A stretch of 64,000 bases of DNA from positions 2,170,001 to 2,234,000 of the forward strand of contig OZ242258.1 of NCBI GenBank assembly GCA_965207025.1. Direction: 5' to 3'. Of the stretch, positions 28,386 through 36,889 are shown piece after piece. Each line of letters opens with the position of its first letter. Position 1 is the first letter of the stretch. Under the pieces are notes generated by a model. That model was given only the letters and a program-made list of their open reading frames with translations, did no database searches and was not told where the DNA came from. Source of the stretch: Bin87 sp034423595 (lineage in GTDB: Bacteria > Chloroflexota > Dehalococcoidia > Lucifugimonadales > UBA3495). Position numbers and translations under genes: made by a program.

Positions 28386-29390
28386 CTACCCGCTGCCGGC
28401 CAGGTCCGCCACCAGCAGCTCCAGCGAGACCTCGGGATCAAGCCGGCCTTGCTTGATCGCCAGGTCGCTCTCCAACACCCGCTGGTACTTCAGCGAGATT
28501 TCGGGCAGGGACATGCGGCGCGCCTGGCCGAGAGTCTTGCGCACCACGAAGTCGGAGTTGGCTCCCATTCTGCGCCCCAACTCCGGCTGCACCACTCCGC
28601 GCTCCGTCAAGTCTCGCGCCAGCGCGATTAACCGCAACTGCCGCTCGATCATGGCGATGATGTAAAGCGGCTCGCGTCCTTCCTGCATCAGTTGCGCCAG
28701 CAGTCTCAGCGCATCGCCGGGTCGGCCGTCCATGATCGCGTCAACCGCCGCGAAGATGTTGGCCTCTTGCGCGTAAGGAACCAGAGACCGCACATCCACC
28801 TCGGTGATCTCTCTTCCGGTGGCGAACAGGGACAGCTTTTCAAGCTCCCGGTCCAGTGTCCACAGGTCGTTGCCGATCATTTCGGTAATGGCCTGTATCG
28901 CCGGCGGCGTGATACTTCCTCCCTTGTCCTCAACGCCGCGCTTGACCCATTGATTCAAACCCTGTCCCGTGGGAGCGGCTTGCTTATGCACCTGGCAATG
29001 CTCGGCCAGCGCGCGCAACAGCGGATTGCTGTCGGCCACGTCCCCATCCAGCAGTATCAGCAACGTGGTGTCCGGCATCTGTGGAATCGCATCGGCGAGT
29101 TGCATCCATCCGGTTCGTGGCGCGGCCTGCCGCCGGCCGGACCGACCCCTGCCTCGCTGACCGCCCGTGTTTTCCTCAGTGGCGAGTGCGCCTTCGATTT
29201 CCACCAACCGCACCGCATCGAGAAAGGGCAATGAGTTGCACGCCGCCAACGCCTCGGCCGGCGGCGTCTGAGCAGCGATAAACCGATGATGGTTAGATTC
29301 CATCACCTCGGACGCGCCGGCTTCCCGTAGGACGCGGCGTACTGCACCGGCCACGAGAAAAGTGTCTCCATAGACTGCGTGGGCCGGCAT
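28386..29390 (-). CDS. holA: DNA polymerase III delta subunit
   Basis: This 334-residue protein matches HolA, the clamp-loader wrench that opens the beta clamp. It opens AVYGDTFLVAGAVRRVL, and PFLDAVRLVEIEG, MPDTTLLILLDGD, IGNDLWTLDRELEKLSLFA and VDAIMDGRPGDALRLLAQL are the usual HolA blocks. An insertion of basic residues (GGQRGRGRSGRRQ) follows about residue 75. It is the last gene before the convergent ABC ATPase and lies 45 bases after the epimerase gene, on the same strand. Delta has no ATPase motif and none is seen. Confidence 0.93.
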   Translation of the reverse strand: MPAHAVYGDTFLVAGAVRRVLREAGASEVMESNHHRFIAAQTPPAEALAACNSLPFLDAVRLVEIEGALATEENTGGQRGRGRSGRRQAAPRTGWMQLADAIPQMPDTTLLILLDGDVADSNPLLRALAEHCQVHKQAAPTGQGLNQWVKRGVEDKGGSITPPAIQAITEMIGNDLWTLDRELEKLSLFATGREITEVDVRSLVPYAQEANIFAAVDAIMDGRPGDALRLLAQLMQEGREPLYIIAMIERQLRLIALARDLTERGVVQPELGRRMGANSDFVVRKTLGQARRMSLPEISLKYQRVLESDLAIKQGRLDPEVSLELLVADLAGSG

Positions 29391-29435
29391 GATGGTGCGG
29401 CCTCGTACCCTCCAGACCGCGGGTGCTTGCCGCCG

Positions 29436-29846
29436 CTAGTTCTCCACCAGCTCGGTCAGCACTCCGAATACCGACCTGGGGTGCACGAAACCAATGGTTC
29501 CCGACAGCCCGTGCCTTGGTTCGCGGTCAATCAACGACAAACCGTTGGCCGCCAGAATCTTCAGCTTGCCGTCAATGTCGTCCACATTCAGCGCCAGGTG
29601 ATGCAGCCCCTCGCCGCGGCGCTCTATGAATCGCCCCACGGCGCTCTCCGGCGACAACGGCTCCAGCAGTTCCAACCGTGTTTGTCCGACTTCAATCAGG
29701 CAGGCCCGCACACCCTGATCGTCCATCTCCACCACTTCGGCTTCCGGCGTCCCAAAGTTTGCCTCAAAGAAATCCAGGGCCGCTTGAATGTCGTTTACGG
29801 CGATTCCAACGTGATCGACGTAGTTGACAGCGCAGACTTCGGTCAT
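29436..29846 (-). CDS. mce: Methylmalonyl-CoA epimerase
   Basis: This 136-residue vicinal-oxygen-chelate protein converts (S)- to (R)-methylmalonyl-CoA. Metal/catalytic residues are visible in YVDHVGIAVNDIQAALDFF (His), RRGEGLHHLALNVDDID (His) and the C-terminal LTELVEN (Glu). The start is the ATG of MTEVCAVNYVD, backed by GGAGG 8 bases upstream. A much longer frame to 30488 is an artefact overlapping the acyl-CoA dehydrogenase gene. The gene lies 32 bases downstream of that dehydrogenase and on the same strand as the mutase large subunit, giving a compact propionate/branched-chain module. Confidence 0.95.
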   Translation of the reverse strand: MTEVCAVNYVDHVGIAVNDIQAALDFFEANFGTPEAEVVEMDDQGVRACLIEVGQTRLELLEPLSPESAVGRFIERRGEGLHHLALNVDDIDGKLKILAANGLSLIDREPRHGLSGTIGFVHPRSVFGVLTELVEN

Positions 29847-29878
29847 CAGTATGGCCTCCGGGGCAAGCATTCCAGCGA

Positions 29879-31033
29879 CTAAACCGGGTATTGCGCCAGC
29901 ACCTGCCGCGCGATAATCATGCGCTGCACTTCCGAAGTTCCCTCGTAGATGGTGGTAACCCGAGCGTCCCGGAAGATGCGTTCGATGCGCGATTCCTTGA
30001 AGACCCCAATGCCGCCGTGAATCTGCATCGCCTCGTATGCGGCCTTGTTGCAGTTTTCCGACGCGATCAGCTTCGCCATCGACGCTTCGTTGATGAACGG
30101 CAGGCCCTCGTCCCGCAGGGTCGCGGCATGCATCGTGGCGACGCGGGCCGCGTGTACGCCCGTCGCGATGTCCGCCAGCTTGAACTGGATGGCCTGGTGC
30201 TGCGCCAGCTTGCGCCCGAAGGTTTCCCGCAACTGCGCGTACCGCACCGCTTCTTCCAGCGCGGCTTGCCCGATACCAACGCACTGCGCCGCTATGGATA
30301 TGCGGCTGGAGTCGAGAATGTCCATCGCGTAACGGAAACCCATCCCCTCTTCGCCGATCAGGTTCTCGGCCGGAATTTCTGCGTCCTCGAACACGATCTC
30401 GCACGTGCTGGAGGCGCGAATACCCATCTTGTTGTGCTGCGGATTGATCTGCATCCCCGGCGTGCCCGCCGGAACGATGAACGCGCAAACGCCACGGTAG
30501 CCGATGGAACGGTCCTGGTTGGCGAATATCACCAGCGTCTCGGCGACCTCTGCATTGGTGATGAACTGCTTGGAGCCGTTTAGCACCCAGCTGCCGTTGC
30601 GTCGCGTGGCAGTGGTCTGCATCGCCGCTGCGTCCGAGCCGCTGCCGGGTTCGGTGAGCGCCCAGGCCGCAATGCCCTTGCCCGAAGCCAGCGAAGGAAC
30701 GTACTGCTGCTTCTGTTCCTCGTTGCCGAACCGAGCGATGGTTTCCAACCCGAGTCCCAGGTGCGCCGCCAGTGTCACGCTTGCGGCCACGTCGGCCCGC
30801 GCCATCTCCTCAATGACAATCGACGACTGCCGGAATCCGCCGCCGCTGCCGCCGTAGGCCGGGTCAACGCCGATTCCGGCCAGGCCCAGCTGCGCCATCC
30901 CGCGCCAGTTTTCATGGGAAAACTCAGCCTTCTCGTCCAGTTCCGCCGCGCGGGGCACAACCTCGCGTTCCGCGAAGTCGCGAACGAGGTTTTGCAGCAT
31001 CTTTTCTTCTTCGGTCAGCGTCACGTCAGGCAC
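29879..31033 (-). CDS. Acyl-CoA dehydrogenase
   Basis: This 384-residue FAD enzyme introduces a trans-2,3 double bond in acyl-CoA. It opens LTEEEKMLQNLVRDFAEREV and shows GVDPAYGGSGGGF, AWALTEPGSGSDAAAMQT (FAD/substrate signature), FGRKLAQHQAIQFKLADI and QIHGGIGVFKESRIERIFRD; the catalytic glutamate region is IYEGTSEVQRMIIAR. The YEGTSEVQ form of the C-terminus is that of short-chain and branched-chain enzymes. Given epimerase and mutase neighbours, short- or branched-chain acyl-CoA is the likely substrate, but chain length is not proven. An electron-transfer flavoprotein is not in the window. Confidence 0.95.
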   Translation of the reverse strand: MPDVTLTEEEKMLQNLVRDFAEREVVPRAAELDEKAEFSHENWRGMAQLGLAGIGVDPAYGGSGGGFRQSSIVIEEMARADVAASVTLAAHLGLGLETIARFGNEEQKQQYVPSLASGKGIAAWALTEPGSGSDAAAMQTTATRRNGSWVLNGSKQFITNAEVAETLVIFANQDRSIGYRGVCAFIVPAGTPGMQINPQHNKMGIRASSTCEIVFEDAEIPAENLIGEEGMGFRYAMDILDSSRISIAAQCVGIGQAALEEAVRYAQLRETFGRKLAQHQAIQFKLADIATGVHAARVATMHAATLRDEGLPFINEASMAKLIASENCNKAAYEAMQIHGGIGVFKESRIERIFRDARVTTIYEGTSEVQRMIIARQVLAQYPV

Positions 31034-31117
31034 GGGAATTCCTCCGGGTCATCGCTTCATCTATCGGGAATCGCGGGAAAGTGTATCACAAGCGGCAGTA
31101 GGGACACGCAGCGTAAT

Positions 31118-31939
31118 TCAGAACGTTTCGGCGTCCTCGCCATACCACTTCCTGATCAGGTCGTTCAGCGTGCCATCTTCCTTCATGGCGCCGATGGCCG
31201 CGTTCAGCCGGCTTTTCAACTCGCCGTCGTTCTCGCGCACGCCAATACCCACATGGTCGGAGTCGAACGTGACCTCCGGCCCTACAAATATGAGAGATCC
31301 GCCGCTATTCTCCACAAAGCTTTCCAGGAAAATTTTGTCGGCAAACACCGCGTCCGCTTCCCCTCTACTGACGGCCTCAACCGCATCTTCCGCCGGCAGG
31401 GATATTATCCTCGTTATGCCGGCCTCTTCCAAATAGTCCTGCTGTATGGTGTTGACCTGCACAGCGACTTTCCCGCTAACCACGTCATCGTTGGCCCCAG
31501 CCAGGGCCACATACGCCGACGGAGTATTGGGTAGGTACGATTGAGTGAAGTCGATCTGCCCGTCACGTTCCCTGGTGGAAGCCATTCCGGCCACGATGGC
31601 ATCGTAGTCTCCGGCCAGCAAATTGGGGATTATGGTAACCCAGTCGTTCCGCACCCACGAACATTGCACGTCCATGCGGCGGCAGAGTTCATCCCCCAGT
31701 TCGCGTTCGAATCCGTCGATTTCACCTCTCTCGTTGATGAAATTGGACGGAGGAAAGTCTGCCGACGTACCCAGCAAAAGCACTTCGGATGCGTTCCACG
31801 CCGCCGGAACGGTCGGCGCGGAGGCAGCCGTCTGCGACGGCGCACTCGTAACAACCTCAGCCGAGCCTCCGCAGGCCATCACAAAGGCGGCGAGCAGGGA
31901 GAAGACAACAACCGCAAAGTACAAACGGGCTCGTGTCAT
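31118..31939 (-). CDS. Amino-acid-type ABC transporter substrate-binding lipoprotein (SBP family 3)
   Basis: This 273-residue exported lipoprotein has an N-terminal signal MTRARLYFAVVVFSLLAAF followed by the lipobox VMAC-GG (Cys about 23). The mature part is a family 3 binding protein: LLLGTSADFPPSNFINERGE, IDGFERELGDELCRRM, DYDAIVAGMASTRERDGQIDFTQ with the ligand-contact Arg, and AVEAVSRGEADAVFADK. It would bind a polar amino acid or a similar small acid outside the membrane. No permease or ATPase lies next to it; it sits between acyl-CoA dehydrogenase and mutase genes. I use the ATG at 31939; the TTG at 31951 is possible. Confidence 0.9.
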   Translation of the reverse strand: MTRARLYFAVVVFSLLAAFVMACGGSAEVVTSAPSQTAASAPTVPAAWNASEVLLLGTSADFPPSNFINERGEIDGFERELGDELCRRMDVQCSWVRNDWVTIIPNLLAGDYDAIVAGMASTRERDGQIDFTQSYLPNTPSAYVALAGANDDVVSGKVAVQVNTIQQDYLEEAGITRIISLPAEDAVEAVSRGEADAVFADKIFLESFVENSGGSLIFVGPEVTFDSDHVGIGVRENDGELKSRLNAAIGAMKEDGTLNDLIRKWYGEDAETF

Positions 31940-31951
31940 TGGTGATCCCAA

Positions 31952-33607
31952 TCACAGGCCGGCCGACGACTCGTACTCTCCGAACACCTGGCGCAGAACG
32001 TCGCAGATCTCACCCAGCGTGGCGTATTTCTCTACACACTCCATCATCGGCGGGATGGTGTTGGCGTCCTCCGAGCGCGCCGCGTCCGCCAGGCGAGCCA
32101 GGCTGATCTGGACCGCCATGTTGTCCCGCTCCCGTCGCAGGCTCTTCAGTCGTTCCACCTGTTCGGCGGCAGCAGCAGCGTCCACCCGCAGCAGGTCGGA
32201 AATCGGGGGCGTGTCGGTAACGTACTGATTCACCCCCACCACGATGCGTTCGCCGTCATCTACCGAGCGCTGGTGCGCGAACGCCGCGTCTCCGATCTCG
32301 CGCACCTGGAACCCGTCCTCAATGGCTGCAACGGCCCCGCCCATACGGTCGATGCGTTCAATATATTCCACCACGCCGGCCTCCAGCCGGTCGGTGAGAT
32401 TCTCCACGTACCACGAACCGCCCAGGGGGTCCACCACGTCGCCGGCGCCGCTCTCGTGGGCCAGAATCTGCTGGGTGCGCAGCGACAACTGCGCCGATTC
32501 CTCCGTGGGCAAACTCAACGCCTCGTCCCGCGAGTTCACGTGCAGCGATTGCGTGCCGCCCAGCACTGCGGCCAACGCCTGCACGGTGCTCCGGATAACG
32601 TTGTTGTCGGGCTGCTGCGCCGTCAGAGTCACGCCGGCCGTTTGGGTATGGAAGCGCAGCATCATGGAGCGCGGGTTGGTCGCTCCAAAACGGTCCCGCA
32701 TGATCCTGGCCCACAGGCGGCGAGCGGCTCTGAATTTGGCAACCTCTTCAAACAAATTGTTCTGCGCCACGAAGAAAAACGACAAACGGGGCGCGAAGTC
32801 GTCCACCGGCAACCCCGCTGCGACGGCTGCCTCCACGTAGGCGATGGCGTTGGCGAAGGTGAAGGCCAGCTCCTGGGTCGCCGTAGCGCCCGCCTCCCGC
32901 ATGTGATACCCGCTGATGCTGATGGTGTTCCAGCGCGGCACGTTCTCCGCGCAGTATTTGAACACGTCAACCACCAGGCGCATCGAGGGCCGAGGCGGGT
33001 ACGCATACGTGCCGCGCGCGATGTACTCTTTGAGGATGTCATTTTGCAGGGTGCCGCTCAACTGCGCCGGCTCCACGCCCTGCTTCTTTCCGGCAGCGAT
33101 GTAGAGGCACAGCAGCACCGCAGCCGTGGCGTTGATGGTCATGGACGTGCTGACCCGGTCCAGCGGAATGCCGTCGAAGAGGGTCTCCATGTCAGCCAGC
33201 GAACAGATCGGCACGCCCACCTTCCCGACCTCCCCCTCGGCCAGCGGATGGTCGCTGTCGTAGCCGATCTGGGTGGGTAGATCGAACGCCACCGACAATC
33301 CGGTCTGCCCGTTCTCCAGGAGATAGCGGTAGCGCTCGTTGGTGGCCGCCGCCGTAGCGTACCCAGCATACTGCCGCATCGTCCAGATGCGCCCCCGGTA
33401 CATGTTGGGCTGTACCCCGCGGGTGTATGGAAATTCGCCCGGGTAACCTATGGACTCGTTGTATCCCCCCGTCCCATCGTCTTCAGGGGTATAGACGGTA
33501 TCCAAACCCAACCCGGAATCGGTTTCAAACGCTTCGCGTCGTTCTCCAAACCGCTGGGTTACTCGGGAAAGCGTGGCGTCCTGCCATTCCTGCTTGTTCG
33601 TTGACAT
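31952..33607 (-). CDS. Methylmalonyl-CoA mutase, large (catalytic) subunit
   Basis: This is a 551-residue TIM-barrel acyl-CoA mutase large chain without a B12 domain. Hallmarks are GYPGEFPYTRGVQPNMYRGR, IWTMRQYAGYATAAATNERY, LSVAFDLPTQIGYDSDHP, STSMTINATAAVLLCLYIA, SISGYHMREAGATATQELA and YVENLTDRLE. The B12-binding small chain is encoded separately at 18753-19163. DLPTQIGYDSD and the RGVxPxMYRGR region are of the methylmalonyl/ethylmalonyl-type rather than isobutyryl-type, but the substrate specificity residues were not aligned. Product succinyl-CoA would feed the TCA cycle. Epimerase is encoded 2 kb downstream on the same strand. Confidence 0.94.
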   Translation of the reverse strand: MSTNKQEWQDATLSRVTQRFGERREAFETDSGLGLDTVYTPEDDGTGGYNESIGYPGEFPYTRGVQPNMYRGRIWTMRQYAGYATAAATNERYRYLLENGQTGLSVAFDLPTQIGYDSDHPLAEGEVGKVGVPICSLADMETLFDGIPLDRVSTSMTINATAAVLLCLYIAAGKKQGVEPAQLSGTLQNDILKEYIARGTYAYPPRPSMRLVVDVFKYCAENVPRWNTISISGYHMREAGATATQELAFTFANAIAYVEAAVAAGLPVDDFAPRLSFFFVAQNNLFEEVAKFRAARRLWARIMRDRFGATNPRSMMLRFHTQTAGVTLTAQQPDNNVIRSTVQALAAVLGGTQSLHVNSRDEALSLPTEESAQLSLRTQQILAHESGAGDVVDPLGGSWYVENLTDRLEAGVVEYIERIDRMGGAVAAIEDGFQVREIGDAAFAHQRSVDDGERIVVGVNQYVTDTPPISDLLRVDAAAAAEQVERLKSLRRERDNMAVQISLARLADAARSEDANTIPPMMECVEKYATLGEICDVLRQVFGEYESSAGL

Positions 33608-33661
33608 ACTGCCCTGCCTATCAATCCGATACCATGGTTAAAACGTGCCAGATCACCCTAT

Positions 33662-34030
33662 TCACCACCGGTTGTTCACGTCCAGCAGGGCGGCCTCACC
33701 CAGCGCTGCGCGGGTTTCGTCGTACTGATACCAGCGGTTTATTGGTCGGGGCGCCGGCGTGTCTTCCGCTGGGAAAGCGGTAAAGCGCAGGGAAGGGTGT
33801 TCGCGTCCTTCGGGTTCGATGCGTACCAGCACGTCGACGTCCCCATGCTGGCAAGACATACGGAAGGTGTGTTCGCTCTCGTAGGCGACAAATCCGCCCC
33901 GGGGATCGTTTCTGATCGCTTCGAGCCACCTATTGTAGGCGTCGAACCAGAACTCATCAGTAAAGCCGGCAACGCGCGCGGCGGCGTTGCTGAAAATGTC
34001 ATCCAGCGATATGGGCGTGCGTTCAGCCAT
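33662..34030 (-). CDS. Unknown small protein
   Basis: This 122-residue protein is not recognised. It is soluble-looking, with no signal or membrane segment, rich in Trp, Phe and Tyr (FTDEFWFDAYNRWLEAIRND, then INRWYQYDETRAALGEAALL). The middle has a beta-like stretch (HTFRMSCQHGDVDVLVRIEP). The start is the ATG at 34030 with GGTAGGG about 10 bases upstream; the frame to 34114 is extra. It lies 54 bases upstream of the mutase large subunit and just after the retropepsin-like gene, with no obvious shared role. It could be a real lineage-specific gene. Confidence 0.6.
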   Translation of the reverse strand: MAERTPISLDDIFSNAAARVAGFTDEFWFDAYNRWLEAIRNDPRGGFVAYESEHTFRMSCQHGDVDVLVRIEPEGREHPSLRFTAFPAEDTPAPRPINRWYQYDETRAALGEAALLDVNNRW

Positions 34031-34110
34031 GAAACAAAACCCTACCTTGCGCCCGGGACCACGCGCGCACTTCGCTCGCCGGTGGCGGCTCGCGGCGCTA
34101 CTTTGCGCGG

Positions 34111-34467
34111 TCAATAGCGCAGGAGGCGCGTGGGTATAAGGCGGCCGGCTACCGGATCGACGGCGAGGGCTGCTTGTTCGAGAGTTACCACGCCGAGCAG
34201 AATAGGCTCGTTCTCTTCGGCGAATATCACCGGAGTGTGGAATTGCAGTCCTTCAAGCACGACCACGGTTTCGCCCACGTCCACCGGAACGATCCGACCA
34301 TCGGCAGTCTCCGAAGGCAGTGAACGTTGAATTGGCACCCCGAGGCGTTCCAGCATCGCGCGTGGCACTGCGGTGTACGTCGAGCCGGTGTCCACAACGA
34401 TGTCAAGTTCCTCGAACCGGTTGCCTTGACGGTCGCCAATTTGGATTGGGACGGTGACGGTTCCCAC
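34111..34467 (-). CDS. Retropepsin-like (clan AA) aspartic protease
   Basis: This 118-residue single-domain aspartyl protease has the active-site motif DIVVDTGSTYTAVPRAMLE (Asp-Thr-Gly at about residues 25-27) and a second conserved block PILLGVVTLEQAALAVDP, which is the ILG-x(n)-L hydrophobic flap/psi-loop motif. Bacterial and viral proteases of this type work as dimers. The start is GTG at 34467, set by GGAGG seven bases upstream; the longer frame to 34599 is a shadow of the NIPSNAP gene. It follows that gene after 29 bases. There is no signal peptide, so it should act in the cytoplasm. The substrate is unknown. Confidence 0.8.
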   Translation of the reverse strand: MGTVTVPIQIGDRQGNRFEELDIVVDTGSTYTAVPRAMLERLGVPIQRSLPSETADGRIVPVDVGETVVVLEGLQFHTPVIFAEENEPILLGVVTLEQAALAVDPVAGRLIPTRLLRY

Positions 34468-34496
34468 CTTTGCGCCTCCTGTATCCGGACGCCGGC

Positions 34497-35156
34497 CTAG
34501 TCGCTGGTGAAAGCGTAGTCCGTGGGCCGCATGATGGTGTGCCGCGATACGCGAACCAACGGCCCATTCTCCTCGCTCGCCGCCCGCGCCTTGTTCCAAT
34601 CCGGGTCCGCCTGGAAGGATCGCCAGCTCTTTTCACGGTCGCCCAGGCTGGGGTAGCCGAGCATATAGACCAGCACGTTGTTGACGCCAACATCCTCCGA
34701 CCAGTAGCCGACGTTCTCAATGCCGTGCTTTTCAAACAGGCCGATGGTGTGGTTGGCAAAGCGGTTGTGTACGTCGGGCAGCCGGCCCGGCATTGCCTCA
34801 TAGATTCGGAGTTCCTGCACGGCCGTCGTGATCTTGGGTTCCGGCGAGTAAGGGGTCAAGCGCAGGAAACGGTTGGTCACCGCGTCAACCAGCGGCCCGT
34901 TGGCCTCGGTCTGCTTGCGCACTTCCAGCCAATCCGGGTCGCCGCCGAACTTGGCCCACCGACTCTCCCGGTCGGCCATGCTGTCGAAGACGTTGATGTA
35001 GGTCAACCGGTTGCTCTGTCCGATTTCGTCGGTCCAGAATCCCAGGTACTTCACGCCGTGCTTGCGGAACAGGGCGCACGTGTGATTGGCAAATCGGCCG
35101 CTGATGTCGGGCAAGCGACCGGCGACTGCGTCGTAGATTCGGAGCTCGTAAAGCAT
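34497..35156 (-). CDS. Tandem NIPSNAP-domain protein
   Basis: This 219-residue protein consists of two NIPSNAP (dimeric alpha-beta barrel) repeats. The first starts MLYELRIYDAVAGRLPDISG and the second starts VQELRIYEAMPGRLPDVHN. Both continue with RFANHT, KHG and a GYWSED or GFWTDE block, then DREKSW or DRESRW. Bacterial members of this family are poorly characterised; the fold is shared with ABM monooxygenases. GGAGAG lies before the ATG at 35156, which fixes the start. The frame upstream to 35282 covers a dispersed repeat and is spurious. Function is not assigned. Confidence 0.88.
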   Translation of the reverse strand: MLYELRIYDAVAGRLPDISGRFANHTCALFRKHGVKYLGFWTDEIGQSNRLTYINVFDSMADRESRWAKFGGDPDWLEVRKQTEANGPLVDAVTNRFLRLTPYSPEPKITTAVQELRIYEAMPGRLPDVHNRFANHTIGLFEKHGIENVGYWSEDVGVNNVLVYMLGYPSLGDREKSWRSFQADPDWNKARAASEENGPLVRVSRHTIMRPTDYAFTSD

Positions 35157-35277
35157 CGCTTCTCTCCTTACCGGGCGAGTGTCAGAGTCTTGACGGCGGG
35201 TCCGCTTGGTCGCTATTTGGCACAGCATCGCCGCCGGCGGTAGTATAGCATCGCTCTCGCCGTCGCGTACCGTCCCT

Positions 35278-35306
35278 GTCATTGCGAGCGCAGCGCGGCA
35301 ATCCCG
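35278..35306. repeat. Dispersed small repeat, copy 2
   Basis: GTCATTGCGAGCGCAGCGCG followed by GCAATCCCG. It shares the CATTGCGAGC and GCGCGGCAA blocks with the copy at 63808 and the first half with that at 11771. Both 35278 and 63808 are preceded by GTCCCTG at a short distance. It lies in the divergent gap between the NIPSNAP and HtrA genes. Confidence 0.65.
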
Positions 35307-35347
35307 TCGCCTTTACACAATCTGAACATTTTTCGTGTACGTATAGG

Positions 35348-36724
35348 ATGTACGAGCAACGTCCAGCATCGACTCTAATGGAGCATACTCAATTGGATCC
35401 AACGCATAACCGCGACCGTCTATCGCGTGCCATCCGTGTTCCCGCAAGTTTCGTCGTTTTGACGGCCATCGCGCTGCTTCTTGCTATGGCGTGCGGACAG
35501 CCGAGCGAACCCACCTCGGGGCCGGCCGTTGTAGATTTAACGCCACCGCCTCCCATCAACACCGTCGCGCCCGCCGTATCTGCCGAGCCGGTTTCTACCC
35601 AGGCTCAACCTGCCGAGCAGACGCAACCATCTTCCGCTGATTCCAGCCCGACCTCCACCCCAAGTCAGGTTGTCAGCGTTCAGCTCACCGCCGACCAAAT
35701 CGCCGCCGCCCACGACGAGATTATGAGTGACCTGTACCAGCGTACAGTTCCCTCAGTAGTCGGCCTTCGCGTCATCCAACCGGTCACTGCGGGAGTCAAC
35801 ATTCCCCAGGGCATGCCCAGCGACTTTTTTTCACGGGCCAGCGGTTCCGGTTTCGTATGGGACGATGAAGGGCACGTCGTCACCAACCGTCACGTCGTCG
35901 AGTCGGCGGAACGCATCGTGATCGTCTTCAGCGACGGCACCCAGGCCGACGCCGAAATCGTGGGCATGGACGCCGACTCCGACCTGGCGGTTATCAGGAT
36001 CATCGACGACTCGGTTCGCCCGCCGCCCATCGCCCTGGGCGACAGCGACACGATCAAGCCCGGCCAGTTGGCCGTCGCCATCGGTGATCCTTTCTCACGC
36101 GGCTTTTCCATGACCTCGGGCGTCATCAGCGCGTTGGGCCGGACCATCAGCCCCTCGGAAAGCAGCTTCGCCATCCCTCGCGTTATCCAGCACGACGCCG
36201 CCACCAACCCGGGAAACTCGGGCGGGCCGCTTCTGAATCGCAAGGGCGAATTGATTGGCATCAACGCCCAGATCATCAGCCAGACCGGCGCTTTCTCCGG
36301 CGTGGGCCTGGCAATTCCGGTGAACCTTGCCAAGTTGGTTGTGCCAGCCCTGATCGCCGAAGGACGCTACGAATACCCCTACATCGGCATCCGGGGCACA
36401 TCAGTCAACCCGGATCTAGCGACGGCGATGGGCCTGCCGCCCGACACCAGGGGAGCGATGATAATTGCCGTGGGAGTTGACAGCGCCGCCAGTCGGGGTG
36501 GCCTCCAGGCCTCGGACCGTCTTATTGTCATTGACGGTAGGGATATTCCGGTTGGAGGCGACATCATCATCCGTATTGACGGAGCCGACATCCGCAGCAT
36601 GGATGACCTCCTCGCCTACGTGGTGGAGCATACTCGGCCGGGAGACACCGCGACGTTCACCGTATTGCGCGACGGTGCGGAGACCACGCTCATCATTACT
36701 ATGGACGCCAGACCCGCTCAGTGA
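35348..36724 (+). CDS. HtrA/DegP-family serine protease, lipoprotein-like
   Basis: This S1C trypsin-like protease, 458 residues from this ATG, acts in envelope protein quality control. The N-terminus has FVVLTAIALLLAMAC-GQ, a lipobox-like signal (Cys about 49), followed by a Pro/Thr/Ser-rich linker. The catalytic triad is clear: His182 in TNRHVVES, Asp212 in DADSDLAVIRI and Ser291 in NPGNSGGPLLNRKGE. Residues about 345-445 form one PDZ domain (YPYIGIRG, RGAMIIAVGVDSAASRGGLQ, GGDIIIRIDGADIRSMDDLL). The start is uncertain: ATG 35378 is equally possible, and neither has a clear RBS; the frame to 35282 covers the repeat. It ends at the terminator at 36745. Confidence 0.94.
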   Translation: MYEQRPASTLMEHTQLDPTHNRDRLSRAIRVPASFVVLTAIALLLAMACGQPSEPTSGPAVVDLTPPPPINTVAPAVSAEPVSTQAQPAEQTQPSSADSSPTSTPSQVVSVQLTADQIAAAHDEIMSDLYQRTVPSVVGLRVIQPVTAGVNIPQGMPSDFFSRASGSGFVWDDEGHVVTNRHVVESAERIVIVFSDGTQADAEIVGMDADSDLAVIRIIDDSVRPPPIALGDSDTIKPGQLAVAIGDPFSRGFSMTSGVISALGRTISPSESSFAIPRVIQHDAATNPGNSGGPLLNRKGELIGINAQIISQTGAFSGVGLAIPVNLAKLVVPALIAEGRYEYPYIGIRGTSVNPDLATAMGLPPDTRGAMIIAVGVDSAASRGGLQASDRLIVIDGRDIPVGGDIIIRIDGADIRSMDDLLAYVVEHTRPGDTATFTVLRDGAETTLIITMDARPAQ

Positions 36725-36744
36725 ATCATTTCGAGCTTAAAGGT

Positions 36745-36780
36745 AACGCCGACGGCGAAGGTGCCGTCGGCGTTATTTTT
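36745..36780 (+). terminator. Rho-independent terminator of the HtrA gene
   Basis: AACGCCGACGGC and GCCGTCGGCGTT form a perfect 12-bp stem with loop GAAGGT, followed at once by ATTTTT. This is the clearest intrinsic terminator in the window, 20 bases after the stop codon. Confidence 0.92.
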
Positions 36781-36783
36781 AGG

Positions 36784-36859
36784 TGGCGCGCCTGGCAGGA
36801 CTCGAACCCGCAACCCCTGGGTCCGAAGCCCAGTGCTCTGTCCATTGAGCTACAGGCGC
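36784..36859 (-). tRNA. tRNA-Arg (anticodon UCG), CCA encoded
   Basis: On the minus strand the acceptor GCGCCTG pairs with CAGGCGC, with discriminator G. The anticodon stem CTGGG/CCCAG encloses CTTCGGA, giving anticodon TCG (reads CGA). The T arm GCGGG-TTCGAGT-CCTGC is the same as in the Arg-UCU tRNA apart from one loop base. CCA is encoded at 36784-36786. It starts four bases after the HtrA terminator on the opposite strand and is probably cotranscribed with the following tRNA-His. Confidence 0.95.
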
Positions 36860-36889
36860 ACGGTACGGCGCGTCAAAGGGTTTGGATGG

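Noticed and set aside
29847..30488. N-terminal extension of the epimerase frame
   Set aside because: It lies inside the acyl-CoA dehydrogenase gene in another frame. The GGAGG before the ATG at 29846 gives a normal 136-residue epimerase.
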